Source: Paenibacillus roseus (GTDB lineage Bacteria > Bacillota > Bacilli > Paenibacillales > Paenibacillaceae). Taken from it: a stretch of 64,000 nt of DNA. Below the pieces are notes generated by a model that saw only the letters and a list, made by a program, of their open reading frames with translations, was not told where the DNA came from and searched no databases. Shown piece by piece: positions 51,859 to 61,830 of this stretch; position 1 is the stretch's first letter, and each line of letters starts with the position of its first letter. Made by a program: the position numbers and the translations under genes. The stretch is from NCBI RefSeq assembly GCF_016424485.1, contig NZ_JAELUP010000012.1, positions 1-64,000 on the forward strand. The letters are read 5' to 3'.

Positions 51859-53631
51859 ATGTGGATCAAGAAGAGCTTGTTTGCCAAGCTATTATTAGGC
51901 ATGTTAATCGCCTCGATTATACCGTTCTCGCTCTCCAATGTGGTATCGTATCGGACCACCTCGGAAGGCATTCGGCAGAAGACGATCGAGCTGAACCTGA
52001 AGACGATGAGTCTTGCGCTCGACAACGTCAAACGCTATATGCATGAGCTGTCGCTTGACATGGTTGCCTATTACCAGGACACCGGGCTTATGGACAATCT
52101 GCGCAAGACGGAGGTATCGGCTGCACTGCAATTCCAGATCCGTGAGCAACTCAATCAGCTGTACGGGAGCCGTGCCGAAATTCGTGCTGTCCGTTATATT
52201 AACACCCAGATCAATCAGACGATCATGCTGTACAACAATGCGCAGGTCGGCTCGCTCAGCAGCATCGCCGACACATTTGTGCCCAAGCACCACTCGCAAT
52301 GGGATGATTCGAAGGAATTCGAAGTCGCTGAGCTCGGCAAAGAGCGGGTGCTTGTCATGCACAAGCCGCTTGTTGATTACCCGAAATCGACGGTGCTTGG
52401 GCTGACAACACTGTACATCGGAATCGATAAAATCGCTTCTGTGCTTGGGCCACTTGCGGAACCGTCATCTGGCGAGCAGACGTTTCTGTACGTGAAAGAT
52501 AGCCAGAACCTGCTCTATGCAAGCGGAGGGGAGGATGCGCAGGAGATGGCTGCGGCTTCATTCGTGTATGAAACCGGTTCCTTCGAAGGAACGCTTCATG
52601 GGGAGCAGGGCATTTACATTTACTTGAAGGATACCCATAAGGAGCTGCCGCTGACGATTGCCAAGTTTGTGCCCATGGACCTCATCTACAAGTCGGCCAA
52701 CCAGATGCTTAGCCGCGTGCTGGTTATCCAACTGCTCGGCCTGGGCTTTGTAATTGTATTGACCGCCATTTTGACATTTATCATTATCAAGCCGATCCGG
52801 AGGCTTATACGGATGATCCGGCGCGTCGAATCCGGCAATTTCAATATGGAGCCGATGCATCACAATGTTGATGAGCTTGGCGTATTGGAGCATCGATTCC
52901 AGACGATGGTCCGCAATCTGGACGAGCTGGTCATCAAGGATTACCGCAACAAGCTGGAGGTGTCAACGGCACGGCTGAAAATGCTGCAAGCCCAGATTAA
53001 TCCGCATTTTCTGTACAATACGCTGCAGATGATCGGTACATTGGCCCTGCGCAAAGGTGTTGTTGAGGTAAACGACAAAATTACCGAGCTGGGCTCGATT
53101 TTGCGCTACAGCATGGACCTGGAGACGGAAAATGTACCGCTAGGGCGCGAAATTCAGCAGATGGAGGATTATTTGTCCTTGCAGAAGAGTCGGTTTAATC
53201 ATAGGCTGTCCTATACGATTTCCTGCCCGCCAGGGGCGCTGCCGTTACGCGTGCCGAAAATGATTTTACAGCCGCTCGTGGAGAATAGCGTCATTCACGG
53301 GTTCGAGAAGGGCAAAGGCAGCGGCGTGCTCCATATTGCAATCGAATGGTCAGAGGAGAAGCTGTATATCCGGGTGATCGACAACGGAAAAGGCTTCGAC
53401 CCGCAGACCGTGAGGCTGCTGAAGGAGGAGTATGCGAGTACGGAACCTTATCAGAAGCAGCATGGCATCGGTCTGATGAATGTGCTGCACCGGCTGCAGT
53501 TGTTGTATGGGACCGGTTTTGAGTGGGACATCAGAAGCATTCCTTACGAATCAACAGCCATATCGCTTGGCATCTCAACCGATCTATTGACAACTGGAGG
53601 GGAACCTGATGAAAGTATTGATCGTCGATGA
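51859..53631 (+). CDS. Sensor histidine kinase, YesM type
   Basis: A 590-residue membrane kinase. Two membrane helices (~res 10-35 and ~292-315) frame an extracytoplasmic sensor domain of Cache type. A HAMP domain (~316-370), a His_kinase region with the phosphoacceptor in QINPHFLYNTL (~res 385-395) and a HATPase domain (~480-575; VIDNGKGFDP) follow. YesM-type kinases sense carbohydrates and pair with YesN regulators to control sugar importers; the next gene is such a regulator, overlapping by 23 nt. The ATG at 51859 has GAAGGA at 9 nt; the ATG at 51850 touches it. Confidence 0.93.
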   Translation: MWIKKSLFAKLLLGMLIASIIPFSLSNVVSYRTTSEGIRQKTIELNLKTMSLALDNVKRYMHELSLDMVAYYQDTGLMDNLRKTEVSAALQFQIREQLNQLYGSRAEIRAVRYINTQINQTIMLYNNAQVGSLSSIADTFVPKHHSQWDDSKEFEVAELGKERVLVMHKPLVDYPKSTVLGLTTLYIGIDKIASVLGPLAEPSSGEQTFLYVKDSQNLLYASGGEDAQEMAAASFVYETGSFEGTLHGEQGIYIYLKDTHKELPLTIAKFVPMDLIYKSANQMLSRVLVIQLLGLGFVIVLTAILTFIIIKPIRRLIRMIRRVESGNFNMEPMHHNVDELGVLEHRFQTMVRNLDELVIKDYRNKLEVSTARLKMLQAQINPHFLYNTLQMIGTLALRKGVVEVNDKITELGSILRYSMDLETENVPLGREIQQMEDYLSLQKSRFNHRLSYTISCPPGALPLRVPKMILQPLVENSVIHGFEKGKGSGVLHIAIEWSEEKLYIRVIDNGKGFDPQTVRLLKEEYASTEPYQKQHGIGLMNVLHRLQLLYGTGFEWDIRSIPYESTAISLGISTDLLTTGGEPDESIDRR

Positions 53632-55168
53632 TGAAGAGCATGTACGTGAAGCTATTATGCTGATGGTTGATTGGGAAAGCTTTGGCGTGAAGGAAGTGTT
53701 GTTTGGCAAGGACGGCGCTGAGGCGCTGAAACTAATCGCCCGGCATGAGCCAGCCGTACTCATCTGCGATATGAATATGCCTGGTGTGGACGGGGCAGAA
53801 TTGCTGCATACGCTGCGGGAGCAGGATGGAGATACGCAAGTGATCGTCGCCAGCGGGTATGATCATTTCGCCTATACGCGAGCCGCCTTGCTGGCCAAGG
53901 GAATCGATTATTTGCTGAAGCCGCTGCGCAAGCGCGATCTGGAGCTTGCGCTGGAGCAGGCGATCACAGCCTGGCAGACCCGCAGGTCCCATCTGGAGAA
54001 GGAGATCGAGACCGGCTTCAAGCTGCGCATGGCCGATGCGCTGATGGATGAACATAAGCTGGCCGGCTACTTCAAAGGGGAGACGGCGTTCAGCGAGGAT
54101 ATCCGGCGAGTCTTTGCACGGCGCGGGTTGCCGCTGGAGCGGGTGCGAACCGCATTAATTTTGCCTTGCAATCGGGCACAAGTCTTTATGCGGTTTAAAG
54201 GAGATATGGAACTGTTCGTATTTTCGCTGAACAATATTGCCCATGAAATTTTACGCCATTACGGTGCACATTACTTCTGCCGGCTGGATGAGTACCAATG
54301 GCTGCTGCTGACCGCTGCGGATGCAAGCTATGCCGGGAGCCCGCATGGCTACTATATCGATAAAGTGATGGCAGCCTGGGAAGCCACGCTCGGCCTGAAG
54401 GTGCTGACCGGCCTCAATCAGGGCGAAACCGGCATCGAAGGCTTGCCGCAAGCCATTATCGGCGCGCGCGCAGCGCTGCTCGATCGCGATCTGTTCCAAG
54501 AGCGCAGCATAGACAATAAGGAACAGGCCGCGCCGCTAAGGCTGAAGGATCAGCAACTGATGTTTGAGGTGGCGCTGAAGAAGAAGGAGAAGCGGGCGGC
54601 AGCCGGCGCAGTACAGGCATTTGCAGCCCGGCTGCGCGAGCGGGGGCGCTTGCGGCTCAAGGAGTTGCAAGGCTACACGCTGGAAGCGAACGCCATGCTT
54701 GAGAAGCTTGGCGGGACGGCGATGCCGGAGCTGCAGGCTGAGAACAAGCTGATGCCGCAATGGATCGGTGACTTTGAGGAATGGGAGCGGCTGCTCATCA
54801 AGCTGTGGGAGGACATGATTGAAGAGCAGGACGATGTGCGTGGCGGCCGGGGCATCGATGATGTGTACAACTATATCACCGATCATTTCCAGGAAGATAT
54901 CTCGCTGACGACGCTGGCGGAGAAGTTCAGCTTCAATCCGCACTATATTTCGCGCAAATTCAAGGAAATGTACAATACGTCAGTCATTACTTACTTGACC
55001 GCGCTGCGCATGAGTAAGGCTAAAATGCTGCTGGCCCATACGACGATGAACGTTTCGGAGCTGGCCAATATGCTCGGTTATGCGGATGAAAATTATTTTA
55101 GCAAAGTATTTAAAAAGCAACTGGGCGTCTCTCCCCTGCAGTACCGCAAGGAACAGGCCGGCAAGTAA
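53609..55168 (+). CDS. Response regulator, YesN/AraC type
   Basis: A 519-residue regulator with an N-terminal receiver domain (~1-120; phospho-Asp in LICDMNMPG, ~res 54), a long middle region, and a C-terminal AraC-type double helix-turn-helix (~415-515; ISLTTLAEKFSFNPHYISRKFKEM and LANMLGYADENYFSKVFKK). It should activate the ABC genes just downstream when phosphorylated by the adjacent kinase. GGAGGGG precedes the ATG. Confidence 0.93.
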   Translation: MKVLIVDDEEHVREAIMLMVDWESFGVKEVLFGKDGAEALKLIARHEPAVLICDMNMPGVDGAELLHTLREQDGDTQVIVASGYDHFAYTRAALLAKGIDYLLKPLRKRDLELALEQAITAWQTRRSHLEKEIETGFKLRMADALMDEHKLAGYFKGETAFSEDIRRVFARRGLPLERVRTALILPCNRAQVFMRFKGDMELFVFSLNNIAHEILRHYGAHYFCRLDEYQWLLLTAADASYAGSPHGYYIDKVMAAWEATLGLKVLTGLNQGETGIEGLPQAIIGARAALLDRDLFQERSIDNKEQAAPLRLKDQQLMFEVALKKKEKRAAAGAVQAFAARLRERGRLRLKELQGYTLEANAMLEKLGGTAMPELQAENKLMPQWIGDFEEWERLLIKLWEDMIEEQDDVRGGRGIDDVYNYITDHFQEDISLTTLAEKFSFNPHYISRKFKEMYNTSVITYLTALRMSKAKMLLAHTTMNVSELANMLGYADENYFSKVFKKQLGVSPLQYRKEQAGK

Positions 55169-55273
55169 CCAAGTCACGATTTTACCCTTTTAGGTTAAAA
55201 AATTATCTTCTTGGCGCATGGGGAAATCGGTAGACTTATAGCTGTAAGGAAAACTTGTTATGGGGGAATGGGC

Positions 55274-56548
55274 ATGAAAAAGTGGTTTTCAAGTGCAATC
55301 GTATTCACAGTCCTTGCTGTATTAGTGGCAGGTTGCGCTGGCGGCAATACGAAGAGCGGCACGAGTGAATCGGTGGATGCAAATAAAGGAGAAAAGAAGC
55401 CGGTCATTAAAATTTTGCAAAACAAGATTGAAATTACGGATAAGGTAAAGGCGATGGTGGCGGACTATAACGCTTACAATCCGGATGTTGTTGTCGAGGT
55501 GCAGGTCGTAAAGGACTATTTGACCATGCTCAAGACCCGTTTCGCTTCCGGAGATGCGCCGGATATTTTCACAACAGCAGGCTATAACCCGATGGCATCC
55601 TGGTCCGACAAGCTGGTTGATTTGTCCAACGAGCCATGGATGGGCAGCGTATCCCCGCTTACGATCGAGGGCATGACGATGAACGGGCAGAAAATGGGCT
55701 TCCCGCTGGCATTCGAAGGGTTCGGCGTCGTGTATAACAAGGATCTGTTTGCACAAGCAGGCATCGACACGCCGCCAACGACGTTCTCCGAGCTGAAAGC
55801 AGCAGCAGAGAAGCTGAAGGCTGCAGGCATCAAGCCGTATAAAGAGGCGTATCAGGAAGGCTTCCCGCTGTACCATATTTTGAACCTCGGATTCGCCTAT
55901 GAGCAAGATCCGCTTGCTACCCTGGCGAAGCTGGAAAAGCAAGAGATGAAGCTTGCCGACCTGCCGTTTCTAAACAATGTGTTCGATGTGCTGGATCTGG
56001 GCATGAAATATGGCGAAGGCCAGGAATCGCTGGGCGTAAGCTATGACAGCCAGGTATCCGACTTTGCGACAGGCAAAATCGCGATGATCAACAACGGCGT
56101 CTGGACAATCGACCCGATCACCAAAGTGAATGCGGACATTAACATCGGCATGTTTGCACTGCCATTGACCGACAATGCAGAAGAAACGAAAATGCCGATT
56201 TCTGTACCGGGCTACTACGTAATCAATAAGGATTCCAAGCATGTGGAGGAAAGCAAGAAGTTTTTGAGCTGGCTGCATGAAAACGGTGAGAAGTATTTGG
56301 TGGATTCCTTCAAGTTCTTCCCGGCGTTTACGGACATAAAGGCTACAGATGACCTCGGCCCATTGGCAAAAGACATGGCTGCTTACGTCGAGAGCGGCAA
56401 AGGGATTACCTGGACGCAAAGCGCTTGGCCGGTAGGCTACCGTGAGGACACGGTGAAACGGATTCAGGCATATATCGGCGGACAAGGGGATCGTGAGCAG
56501 ACGATTGCTGAATTGCAGAAGGACTGGGACAACCGCGTTAATAAATAA
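55274..56548 (+). CDS. ABC importer, solute-binding lipoprotein (family 1)
   Basis: A 424-residue carbohydrate-binding lipoprotein of ABC family 1. The signal peptide ends VLVAGCAGG with a lipidated Cys. The mature protein has the typical sequence of sugar-binding proteins (APDIFTTAGYNPMASW, PLAFEGFGVVYNKDLFAQAG). It would deliver an oligosaccharide or related solute to the permeases at 56634 and 57506. Start: GGGGGA before the ATG at 55274. It lies 105 nt behind the regulator. Confidence 0.93.
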   Translation: MKKWFSSAIVFTVLAVLVAGCAGGNTKSGTSESVDANKGEKKPVIKILQNKIEITDKVKAMVADYNAYNPDVVVEVQVVKDYLTMLKTRFASGDAPDIFTTAGYNPMASWSDKLVDLSNEPWMGSVSPLTIEGMTMNGQKMGFPLAFEGFGVVYNKDLFAQAGIDTPPTTFSELKAAAEKLKAAGIKPYKEAYQEGFPLYHILNLGFAYEQDPLATLAKLEKQEMKLADLPFLNNVFDVLDLGMKYGEGQESLGVSYDSQVSDFATGKIAMINNGVWTIDPITKVNADINIGMFALPLTDNAEETKMPISVPGYYVINKDSKHVEESKKFLSWLHENGEKYLVDSFKFFPAFTDIKATDDLGPLAKDMAAYVESGKGITWTQSAWPVGYREDTVKRIQAYIGGQGDREQTIAELQKDWDNRVNK

Positions 56549-56554
56549 TACGCA

Positions 56555-56598
56555 CAACGGGCTCCTATCAAGCATCACTCAGGGGCCCGTTGCCTTTA
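56555..56598 (+). terminator. Intra-operon hairpin after binding-protein gene
   Basis: CAACGGGCTCCT (56555-56566) pairs with AGGGGCCCGTTG (56581-56592), then CCTTTAT. It probably limits read-through so that the binding protein is made in excess of the permeases. Confidence 0.65.
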
Positions 56599-56633
56599 TA
56601 CTGTACGTGCAAGCTGGAAAGGAGTTGAGAACG

Positions 56634-57509
56634 ATGAAGACAGGCATGAGAAATGCACTGACTTATATCGTGTTTGTAGCACCGGCGGTTCTCTTTTTTA
56701 TAGCCTTTATTTTATTTCCACTTATCCGCGCCATTATTTACTCCTTTCAGGATTGGGACGGCATTGCAAGCCAGGCTTCCTGGGTAGGCTGGGGGAATTA
56801 CAAGCGCCTGCTGGACGACACGGACTTCGGAAAATCATTGGCGTTTACGTTCAAATATGTTGCGGTTACGGCGGTGCTGTTTAATCTGTCGGGCTTTCTG
56901 CTCGCCCTTGCGCTTAATATGGCGCTTAAATCACGCAATCTGCTGCGGACCGGATTTTTCCTGCCGCATGTTGTGGGTTCAGTTATTATTGGTTTTATTT
57001 GGCAATTCATTATTGTGCAGCTTTTTGGGGAAATCGGCAAAGCGACCGGGATCGCACTCTTCCAGAAAAACTGGCTCAGCATGCCGGACATGTCATTCTG
57101 GTCGATTGTCATCGTCGCAGTATGGCATTCGGCGGGCTATTTCATGGTTATCTACCTGGCTGCGCTGCAAGGCGTGCCCCGGGATCTGCTTGAAGCTTCC
57201 GAGATCGACGGCGCAAGCCGGATGAGGAGGCTGTGGAGCGTGACGCTGCCGCTTATTCGCCCGGCGATGACCGTCTGTTTCTTTCTGGCCATCTCCAGCA
57301 GCTTCAAGGCGTTTGACCTGAACTTCTCTTTAACCCGTGGCGGTCCCTTCGGCTCGACGGAGTCGCTGGCCCTGCAGATTTATTCGGATGCATTTGTCAA
57401 AAACCTGTTTACGTATGGCGCTGCAAAGGCAGTTATCTTCTTCCTCGTACTGGCCGGGATTACGTTGGTGCAGGTTGGCGTCATGAAGCGTAAGGAGGTG
57501 GAAATGTGA
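56634..57509 (+). CDS. ABC importer permease 1 (MalF/UgpA type)
   Basis: A 291-residue permease with six membrane helices. The EAA loop, the contact site for the ATPase, is visible (DLLEASEIDGASRMRRLWSVTLPLI-type sequence, ~res 185-210). It pairs with the product of 57506. The ATG at 56634 has AAAGGAG upstream. No ATPase gene is present; such importers often share a general ATPase (MsmX type). Confidence 0.93.
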   Translation: MKTGMRNALTYIVFVAPAVLFFIAFILFPLIRAIIYSFQDWDGIASQASWVGWGNYKRLLDDTDFGKSLAFTFKYVAVTAVLFNLSGFLLALALNMALKSRNLLRTGFFLPHVVGSVIIGFIWQFIIVQLFGEIGKATGIALFQKNWLSMPDMSFWSIVIVAVWHSAGYFMVIYLAALQGVPRDLLEASEIDGASRMRRLWSVTLPLIRPAMTVCFFLAISSSFKAFDLNFSLTRGGPFGSTESLALQIYSDAFVKNLFTYGAAKAVIFFLVLAGITLVQVGVMKRKEVEM

Positions 57510-58339
57510 AGCAAGAACGTTATGGCATTGGCAAATTTTCGCTGGAAATTAGTATGATCGTGCTTGCCCTGCTTTTCCTGTTTCCGCTTTACATCACCGT
57601 CGTGAGCGGTTTCAAAACATACAATGAAATTATGGCGTCTGCTTGGGCGTTTCCGAAATCCTTCAATTTCGACAACTATCGGACGGTCTGGCATCAGATC
57701 AACATTCCGGGTGCATTCCTGAATTCGCTTATTATTACCGTTACGGCGGTATCGGCTATATTGCTCTTCAGCTCGGCTGCAGCTTATCAACTGGTCAGGC
57801 GCCCAGGCGTCGTGAGCAATATTATTTTCTTTGGTATTTTGTCGGCCATGGTGCTTCCGTTTCAGACGTTGATGATTCCACTTGTGAAAGTTGCCAAGGA
57901 ACTGATGCTGATCGACTCCTTGTACGGCCTTATCATTATCTATTGCGGATTCGGTGTGCCGCTGGCACTCTTTTTGTATCATGGCTTTATCAAATCCGTT
58001 CCTCGCGAGCTGGAAGAGGCAGCGCAGATTGACGGCTCCGGCACGTTTGGCGTGTACTTCCGCATTTTGCTGCCGCTCATGAAGCCGATCACTTCAACAA
58101 TTGCGATCTTGCATACGTTGTGGATTTGGAACGATTTTTTGCTTCCGCTCATTACGCTAACGTCAGCGAAGAACAAGACGATTCCGCTCGCTTCATCCAT
58201 CTATTTCGGTGAATACAACAATGAGTGGGGATTGGCGATGGCTGCGCTCAGCTATGCGATCATTCCGATGGTCGTCTTCTTCCTGCTCATGCAAAAATAT
58301 ATTATTGAAGGCATTACCACTGGCGCAGTAAAAGGATAG
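57506..58339 (+). CDS. ABC importer permease 2 (MalG/UgpE type)
   Basis: A 277-residue permease with six membrane helices and the EAA loop ELEEAAQIDGSGTFGVYFRI (~res 168-187). It forms a heterodimer with permease 1. The GTG start overlaps the previous stop by 4 nt and has AAGGAGG 7 nt upstream. Confidence 0.93.
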   Translation: MKQERYGIGKFSLEISMIVLALLFLFPLYITVVSGFKTYNEIMASAWAFPKSFNFDNYRTVWHQINIPGAFLNSLIITVTAVSAILLFSSAAAYQLVRRPGVVSNIIFFGILSAMVLPFQTLMIPLVKVAKELMLIDSLYGLIIIYCGFGVPLALFLYHGFIKSVPRELEEAAQIDGSGTFGVYFRILLPLMKPITSTIAILHTLWIWNDFLLPLITLTSAKNKTIPLASSIYFGEYNNEWGLAMAALSYAIIPMVVFFLLMQKYIIEGITTGAVKG

Positions 58340-58364
58340 CGAACATGAAAGGAAGTGTGTGCGT

Positions 58365-60143
58365 ATGCGGGTCGTCATACTAGGAGATTTTCACTTGAAG
58401 CCGGAAGACTACGGCATTACCCGGACAGCGATGGAAGACATCGCTGCTGCGTCACCTGACTTGATTATTCCGCTTGGCGATTTCGGCAGCCAGGGGAAGA
58501 TCGGCTCGGTCGAAGGGCTTGAGGAGGCGGAGGCTTTCCTGAGGCAGGCCGGGGCGCCATTGCGCCCGATCCTCGGCAATCATGATATGGAGCGCGAATC
58601 GGGACCTGGCAAGCAGCCCAAGGGTACGATGCAGGAGCGTTTCCTGCGTATGTTCGAACTGGACTGCCCCTATGGGGTGCTTGAATATGACAACTATCGC
58701 TTCTTCTTCGCTGCAACGGAAAATCAAAGCCCGGATTCATGCTACGATGTTCAAGAAGTATTTGCGACAGACGAGCAGTTCGATTGGCTAAAAGCGAAGC
58801 TGAAGGAGCGGCCAGGCGTGCCGGTCATTTTCTTCACCCATGCCCCGCCGGTGGGAGCCGGCCTGCGGACAGTGCCGCGTGTCCATGTTCGCTCGACCAA
58901 TGCCTACCTCGATGAAAACCATAACCCGTATCGCTGGTACGAGCTATTTAAGCATACGCCTGAAATTGTGCTCTGGTTTTCGGCGCATTACCATCTGAGC
59001 CACGGGCATCCGGATTCGCACACGTATCGCTTCGGGACGCATTTCTTTATGACAGGCGTTCATGGGGCGGCATTTACACGGGATGGCAATCGCCAGTCCC
59101 GCATTCTGGACATCGATACGGACGGGGTGAAGGTGCTGACGCTGGATCATATAAAGCGTGAAGTGACAGAGGAAGGCGGCTGGGCGCATACCGGCCAGCT
59201 CGATACGCTCGTGCAGCAGCCGCGTCTGGAGCCGGTGTATGTACATGCAGTATCTGTCGGCGAAGCCCCTGCCGTTAAGGGCGGGCTAGTACCATTGTCG
59301 CCAACGCGCTGCATTGTATCGACGACGGACGGCTTTTCATGGGAGGCGGAGCCGTGGGTTGAAGGGGTGTTTGGCACGTATCATATCGGCCCGGCGCTAA
59401 CAAGCGTTGCCGCTTGCGGCAATCAGCTTTGGATGGCTTGGGGCAACGAAGCAGGCGCGACAGATCGGCATAGCCCGTGGCGATTTGTGCGTGATGAGAA
59501 GGGGCCATGGCCATTTATAAAAACAACGCTGGCCGAAACAGCGACTGCCTTGGCTGCTCATCCGGCTGGCGGTGTCTGGGTTGCTGCAGGGCATGAGCTG
59601 AAGCATGTTATGTTGACGGCAGATAATGGTGCGCTAGCGGTTATCGGCCACGCTGCACTGGAGGAGCCAAGCGCAGCATTGATCGCTGATGGCGAAAGCT
59701 TATGGTCGTTGTCGGCGACCGGCAAGCTGTATGCCTATGATGCGCAGCAGCAAAGCTTCGTCTATATGCGGCAGGTGCTGGCATGGGACAGTTGGAGCGG
59801 TTACAATGTCTCGCTGCATAGCGAGCATGGGCAACTGCTGTTGACCTCGACAAACGGACACAATATGTATGTCACCTCATTGCCGGCCAAGATCTCGCAG
59901 ACGTCAGATTTACAGGTGATCAGTCTTGGCGCACATCGGGTGCTGGCGATTGCAGCAGGGGAAGCTTATGCGGCAGCTGTGAATAGGCAGGAAGTTGTGC
60001 GGATGGAGACAGGGGAAGGAAAAGTCGCAACCGCTTGCCGAGCTGTAGCTGCTGACAGCTATGACCGCTGCGATGCAGTATATGTGAGCGTAGGTCAGGC
60101 AAGTGAGGGCAGCAGGCCATTGCTGCAAAAGTGGACGATATAG
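58365..60143 (+). CDS. Metallophosphoesterase with unusual C-terminal half
   Basis: A 592-residue protein. The first ~270 residues are a calcineurin-like metallophosphoesterase with all metal motifs: GDFH (~8-11), LGDFG, GNHD, TH in FFTHAPP, and AHYH. The second half (~275-592) is beta-rich with repeated short Trp/Gly patterns (e.g. QLWMAWGNE, SLWSLSATGKLY, MYVTSL) that suggest a propeller-like fold; I do not recognise it. No signal peptide, so it is cytoplasmic. It follows the permease genes (25-nt gap), so it may cleave a phosphate ester or diester brought in by them. GTG 58359 is an alternative start. Confidence 0.82.
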   Translation: MRVVILGDFHLKPEDYGITRTAMEDIAAASPDLIIPLGDFGSQGKIGSVEGLEEAEAFLRQAGAPLRPILGNHDMERESGPGKQPKGTMQERFLRMFELDCPYGVLEYDNYRFFFAATENQSPDSCYDVQEVFATDEQFDWLKAKLKERPGVPVIFFTHAPPVGAGLRTVPRVHVRSTNAYLDENHNPYRWYELFKHTPEIVLWFSAHYHLSHGHPDSHTYRFGTHFFMTGVHGAAFTRDGNRQSRILDIDTDGVKVLTLDHIKREVTEEGGWAHTGQLDTLVQQPRLEPVYVHAVSVGEAPAVKGGLVPLSPTRCIVSTTDGFSWEAEPWVEGVFGTYHIGPALTSVAACGNQLWMAWGNEAGATDRHSPWRFVRDEKGPWPFIKTTLAETATALAAHPAGGVWVAAGHELKHVMLTADNGALAVIGHAALEEPSAALIADGESLWSLSATGKLYAYDAQQQSFVYMRQVLAWDSWSGYNVSLHSEHGQLLLTSTNGHNMYVTSLPAKISQTSDLQVISLGAHRVLAIAAGEAYAAAVNRQEVVRMETGEGKVATACRAVAADSYDRCDAVYVSVGQASEGSRPLLQKWTI

Positions 60144-60144
60144 C

Positions 60145-60867
60145 ATGGCAGGGGCCACACAGCAGCTTTGGCAAATCACGCAAAGCGATCTTCTGCTGCG
60201 CATGCTCATCTCTGCCGCGTTTGGCGGCCTAATCGGTATCGAGCGCGAGTGGAGCAATCATGCAGCAGGTTTCAGGACGCATATTCTCGTCTGCCTGGGT
60301 TCTACCACGATCATGCTGCTTTCAATATACGGCTTCTCCCAATTCGTTAATGAACCGAATGTGCGCATGGACCCAGCCAGGCTGACAGCGCAGGTCATTA
60401 GTGGTATCGGCTTCCTCGGTGCGGGGGTCATTATGCGCAACGGCAGTGAAGTTAAAGGGCTGACTACCGCCGCTTCGATCTGGGTTGTTGCTGCCATCGG
60501 GCTATGTGTCGGGGCAGGCTTCCTATTTGCTGCCGGACTATGCACATTGTTCGTGCTTATTAGCCTTTATCTGTTGAATAAGATGGAAAAAATCTACCTA
60601 AAATCCAGGAGCAAGCATGAGCTTGAGGTGGAACTGCTGGACAGGTCCGGGGGACTTGTGATGCTCTCGCAGGCACTCAAGCAGCGTGAGCTCGATATTG
60701 TTAGCTTGCAGGTGCTCTCCAGCCAGACTGGTGATGGGGGAATTGAGAAGATCACGATCCGGTTCGTCGTGAGATCGAGGAAGAATAACGCATATATGGA
60801 TGCGGTGCGATATATTTCTGCGCGCCCTGATGTGCTGGCCTTGCGGACTGGCATGAGCCTCCATTGA
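60145..60867 (+). CDS. MgtC/SapB-family membrane protein
   Basis: A 240-residue protein with four or five N-terminal membrane helices (~10-145) carrying the MgtC motifs GGLIGIEREWSNHAAGFRTHILVCLGS-type region and GIGFLGAGVIMRNG, followed by a soluble ACT-like C-terminal domain (~155-235). Family members modulate the membrane ATP synthase or Mg2+ homeostasis. The ATG is 1 nt past the previous stop with no good ribosome site, so translation is probably coupled. Confidence 0.88.
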   Translation: MAGATQQLWQITQSDLLLRMLISAAFGGLIGIEREWSNHAAGFRTHILVCLGSTTIMLLSIYGFSQFVNEPNVRMDPARLTAQVISGIGFLGAGVIMRNGSEVKGLTTAASIWVVAAIGLCVGAGFLFAAGLCTLFVLISLYLLNKMEKIYLKSRSKHELEVELLDRSGGLVMLSQALKQRELDIVSLQVLSSQTGDGGIEKITIRFVVRSRKNNAYMDAVRYISARPDVLALRTGMSLH

Positions 60868-60924
60868 GTGGGTTGCAGGGAATGGACACTTTCTAAGAAG
60901 CGAAAGGTTGGCCTTTTTGGCATG

Positions 60925-60968
60925 ACGTAGCCGTAATACCTTGCTGATGCAAGCAATCACGGCTACGT
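60925..60968 (+). terminator. Terminator after MgtC-family gene
   Basis: ACGTAGCCGT (60925-60934) pairs perfectly with 60959-60968, with an inner TTGCT/AGCAA helix. The nearest T-run is ~20 nt further (60987-60994). The rest of the 60868-61167 gap holds nothing I can name. Confidence 0.55.
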
Positions 60969-61167
60969 TATGGGGCTTGCCCTCGCTTTTTTTCTTGTTG
61001 TCATACTGTACAGGTCCAAAAAGGACGCTGTTCTTGTTTCTCTTATTTTTGCCAGCGTGAGATGGGATTACGCAATATTCGGTGGTTTCATAAGGATCAG
61101 GGAAGCGGGTTCGAAAATCATATAAGACATTGCCGTGGCCGAAGTCTTAATCCAAAAGTTATGGATA

Positions 61168-61704
61168 TTATTTCGTACCTTGGGCGATTGCTTTTGTTTC
61201 CTCTACTGTACCAAATGGATGCTTAGGTGGCGCATAGATAGAGTAAACTTTAAGAGGACGATTACCTGTATTGATTACGTTGTGCCATGTTCCTGCAGGT
61301 ATCATAATAGCATAGTCATTGTAAGCCATTGCTTGAAAATCCAGATTATCTCTGCTATTACCCATTTGAATAAGTCCCTGACCTTCTTCAATTCGGATGA
61401 ATTGGTCGGTTGTCGGATGGACTTCCAAACCAATGTCTTCACCAACATTAATACTCATCAATGTTACCTGGAGATGTGTACCTGTCCATAAAGCGGTACG
61501 GTAGTTGTGGTTCTGCTTTGCCGCCTGGTCAATATTCACTACAAATGGTCTTGCTCCATAATCTTGCAATGCAATATTTCCGTATGGATTATTGTTGCGA
61601 TTGTTCCAGTTGTAATCGTGGGGGTTCCAGTTATAACTCCATTTGTTATTCCAGTGGGATTGCATTGAATTCTGCCAATAATAGTGATTGCATGAAGGGT
61701 ACAT
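61168..61704 (-). CDS. Cupin-domain protein
   Basis: A 178-residue protein. The N-terminal ~45 residues are very rich in Asn, Trp and Tyr (low complexity). A cupin beta-barrel follows (~50-165) with metal-ligand motifs in EVHPTTDQFIRIEEGQG (His and Glu) and IPAGTWHNVINTG (His). Cupins range from enzymes to storage or coat proteins; the Asn/Tyr-rich head recalls spore-coat proteins, which is only a hint. ATG with AGAGGAG on the minus strand. Confidence 0.8.
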   Translation of the reverse strand: MYPSCNHYYWQNSMQSHWNNKWSYNWNPHDYNWNNRNNNPYGNIALQDYGARPFVVNIDQAAKQNHNYRTALWTGTHLQVTLMSINVGEDIGLEVHPTTDQFIRIEEGQGLIQMGNSRDNLDFQAMAYNDYAIMIPAGTWHNVINTGNRPLKVYSIYAPPKHPFGTVEETKAIAQGTK

Positions 61705-61830
61705 TATGATGCTCCTCTCGGTGATTTCTTATACTCCAGTTATCCTATGCAACTGCCTATTTACAGGTAAGCAAAATGAGCAAAAGTCCATTTTTCAGGA
61801 ATTGAAAATTTATAAATTCATTCCAGGTTC

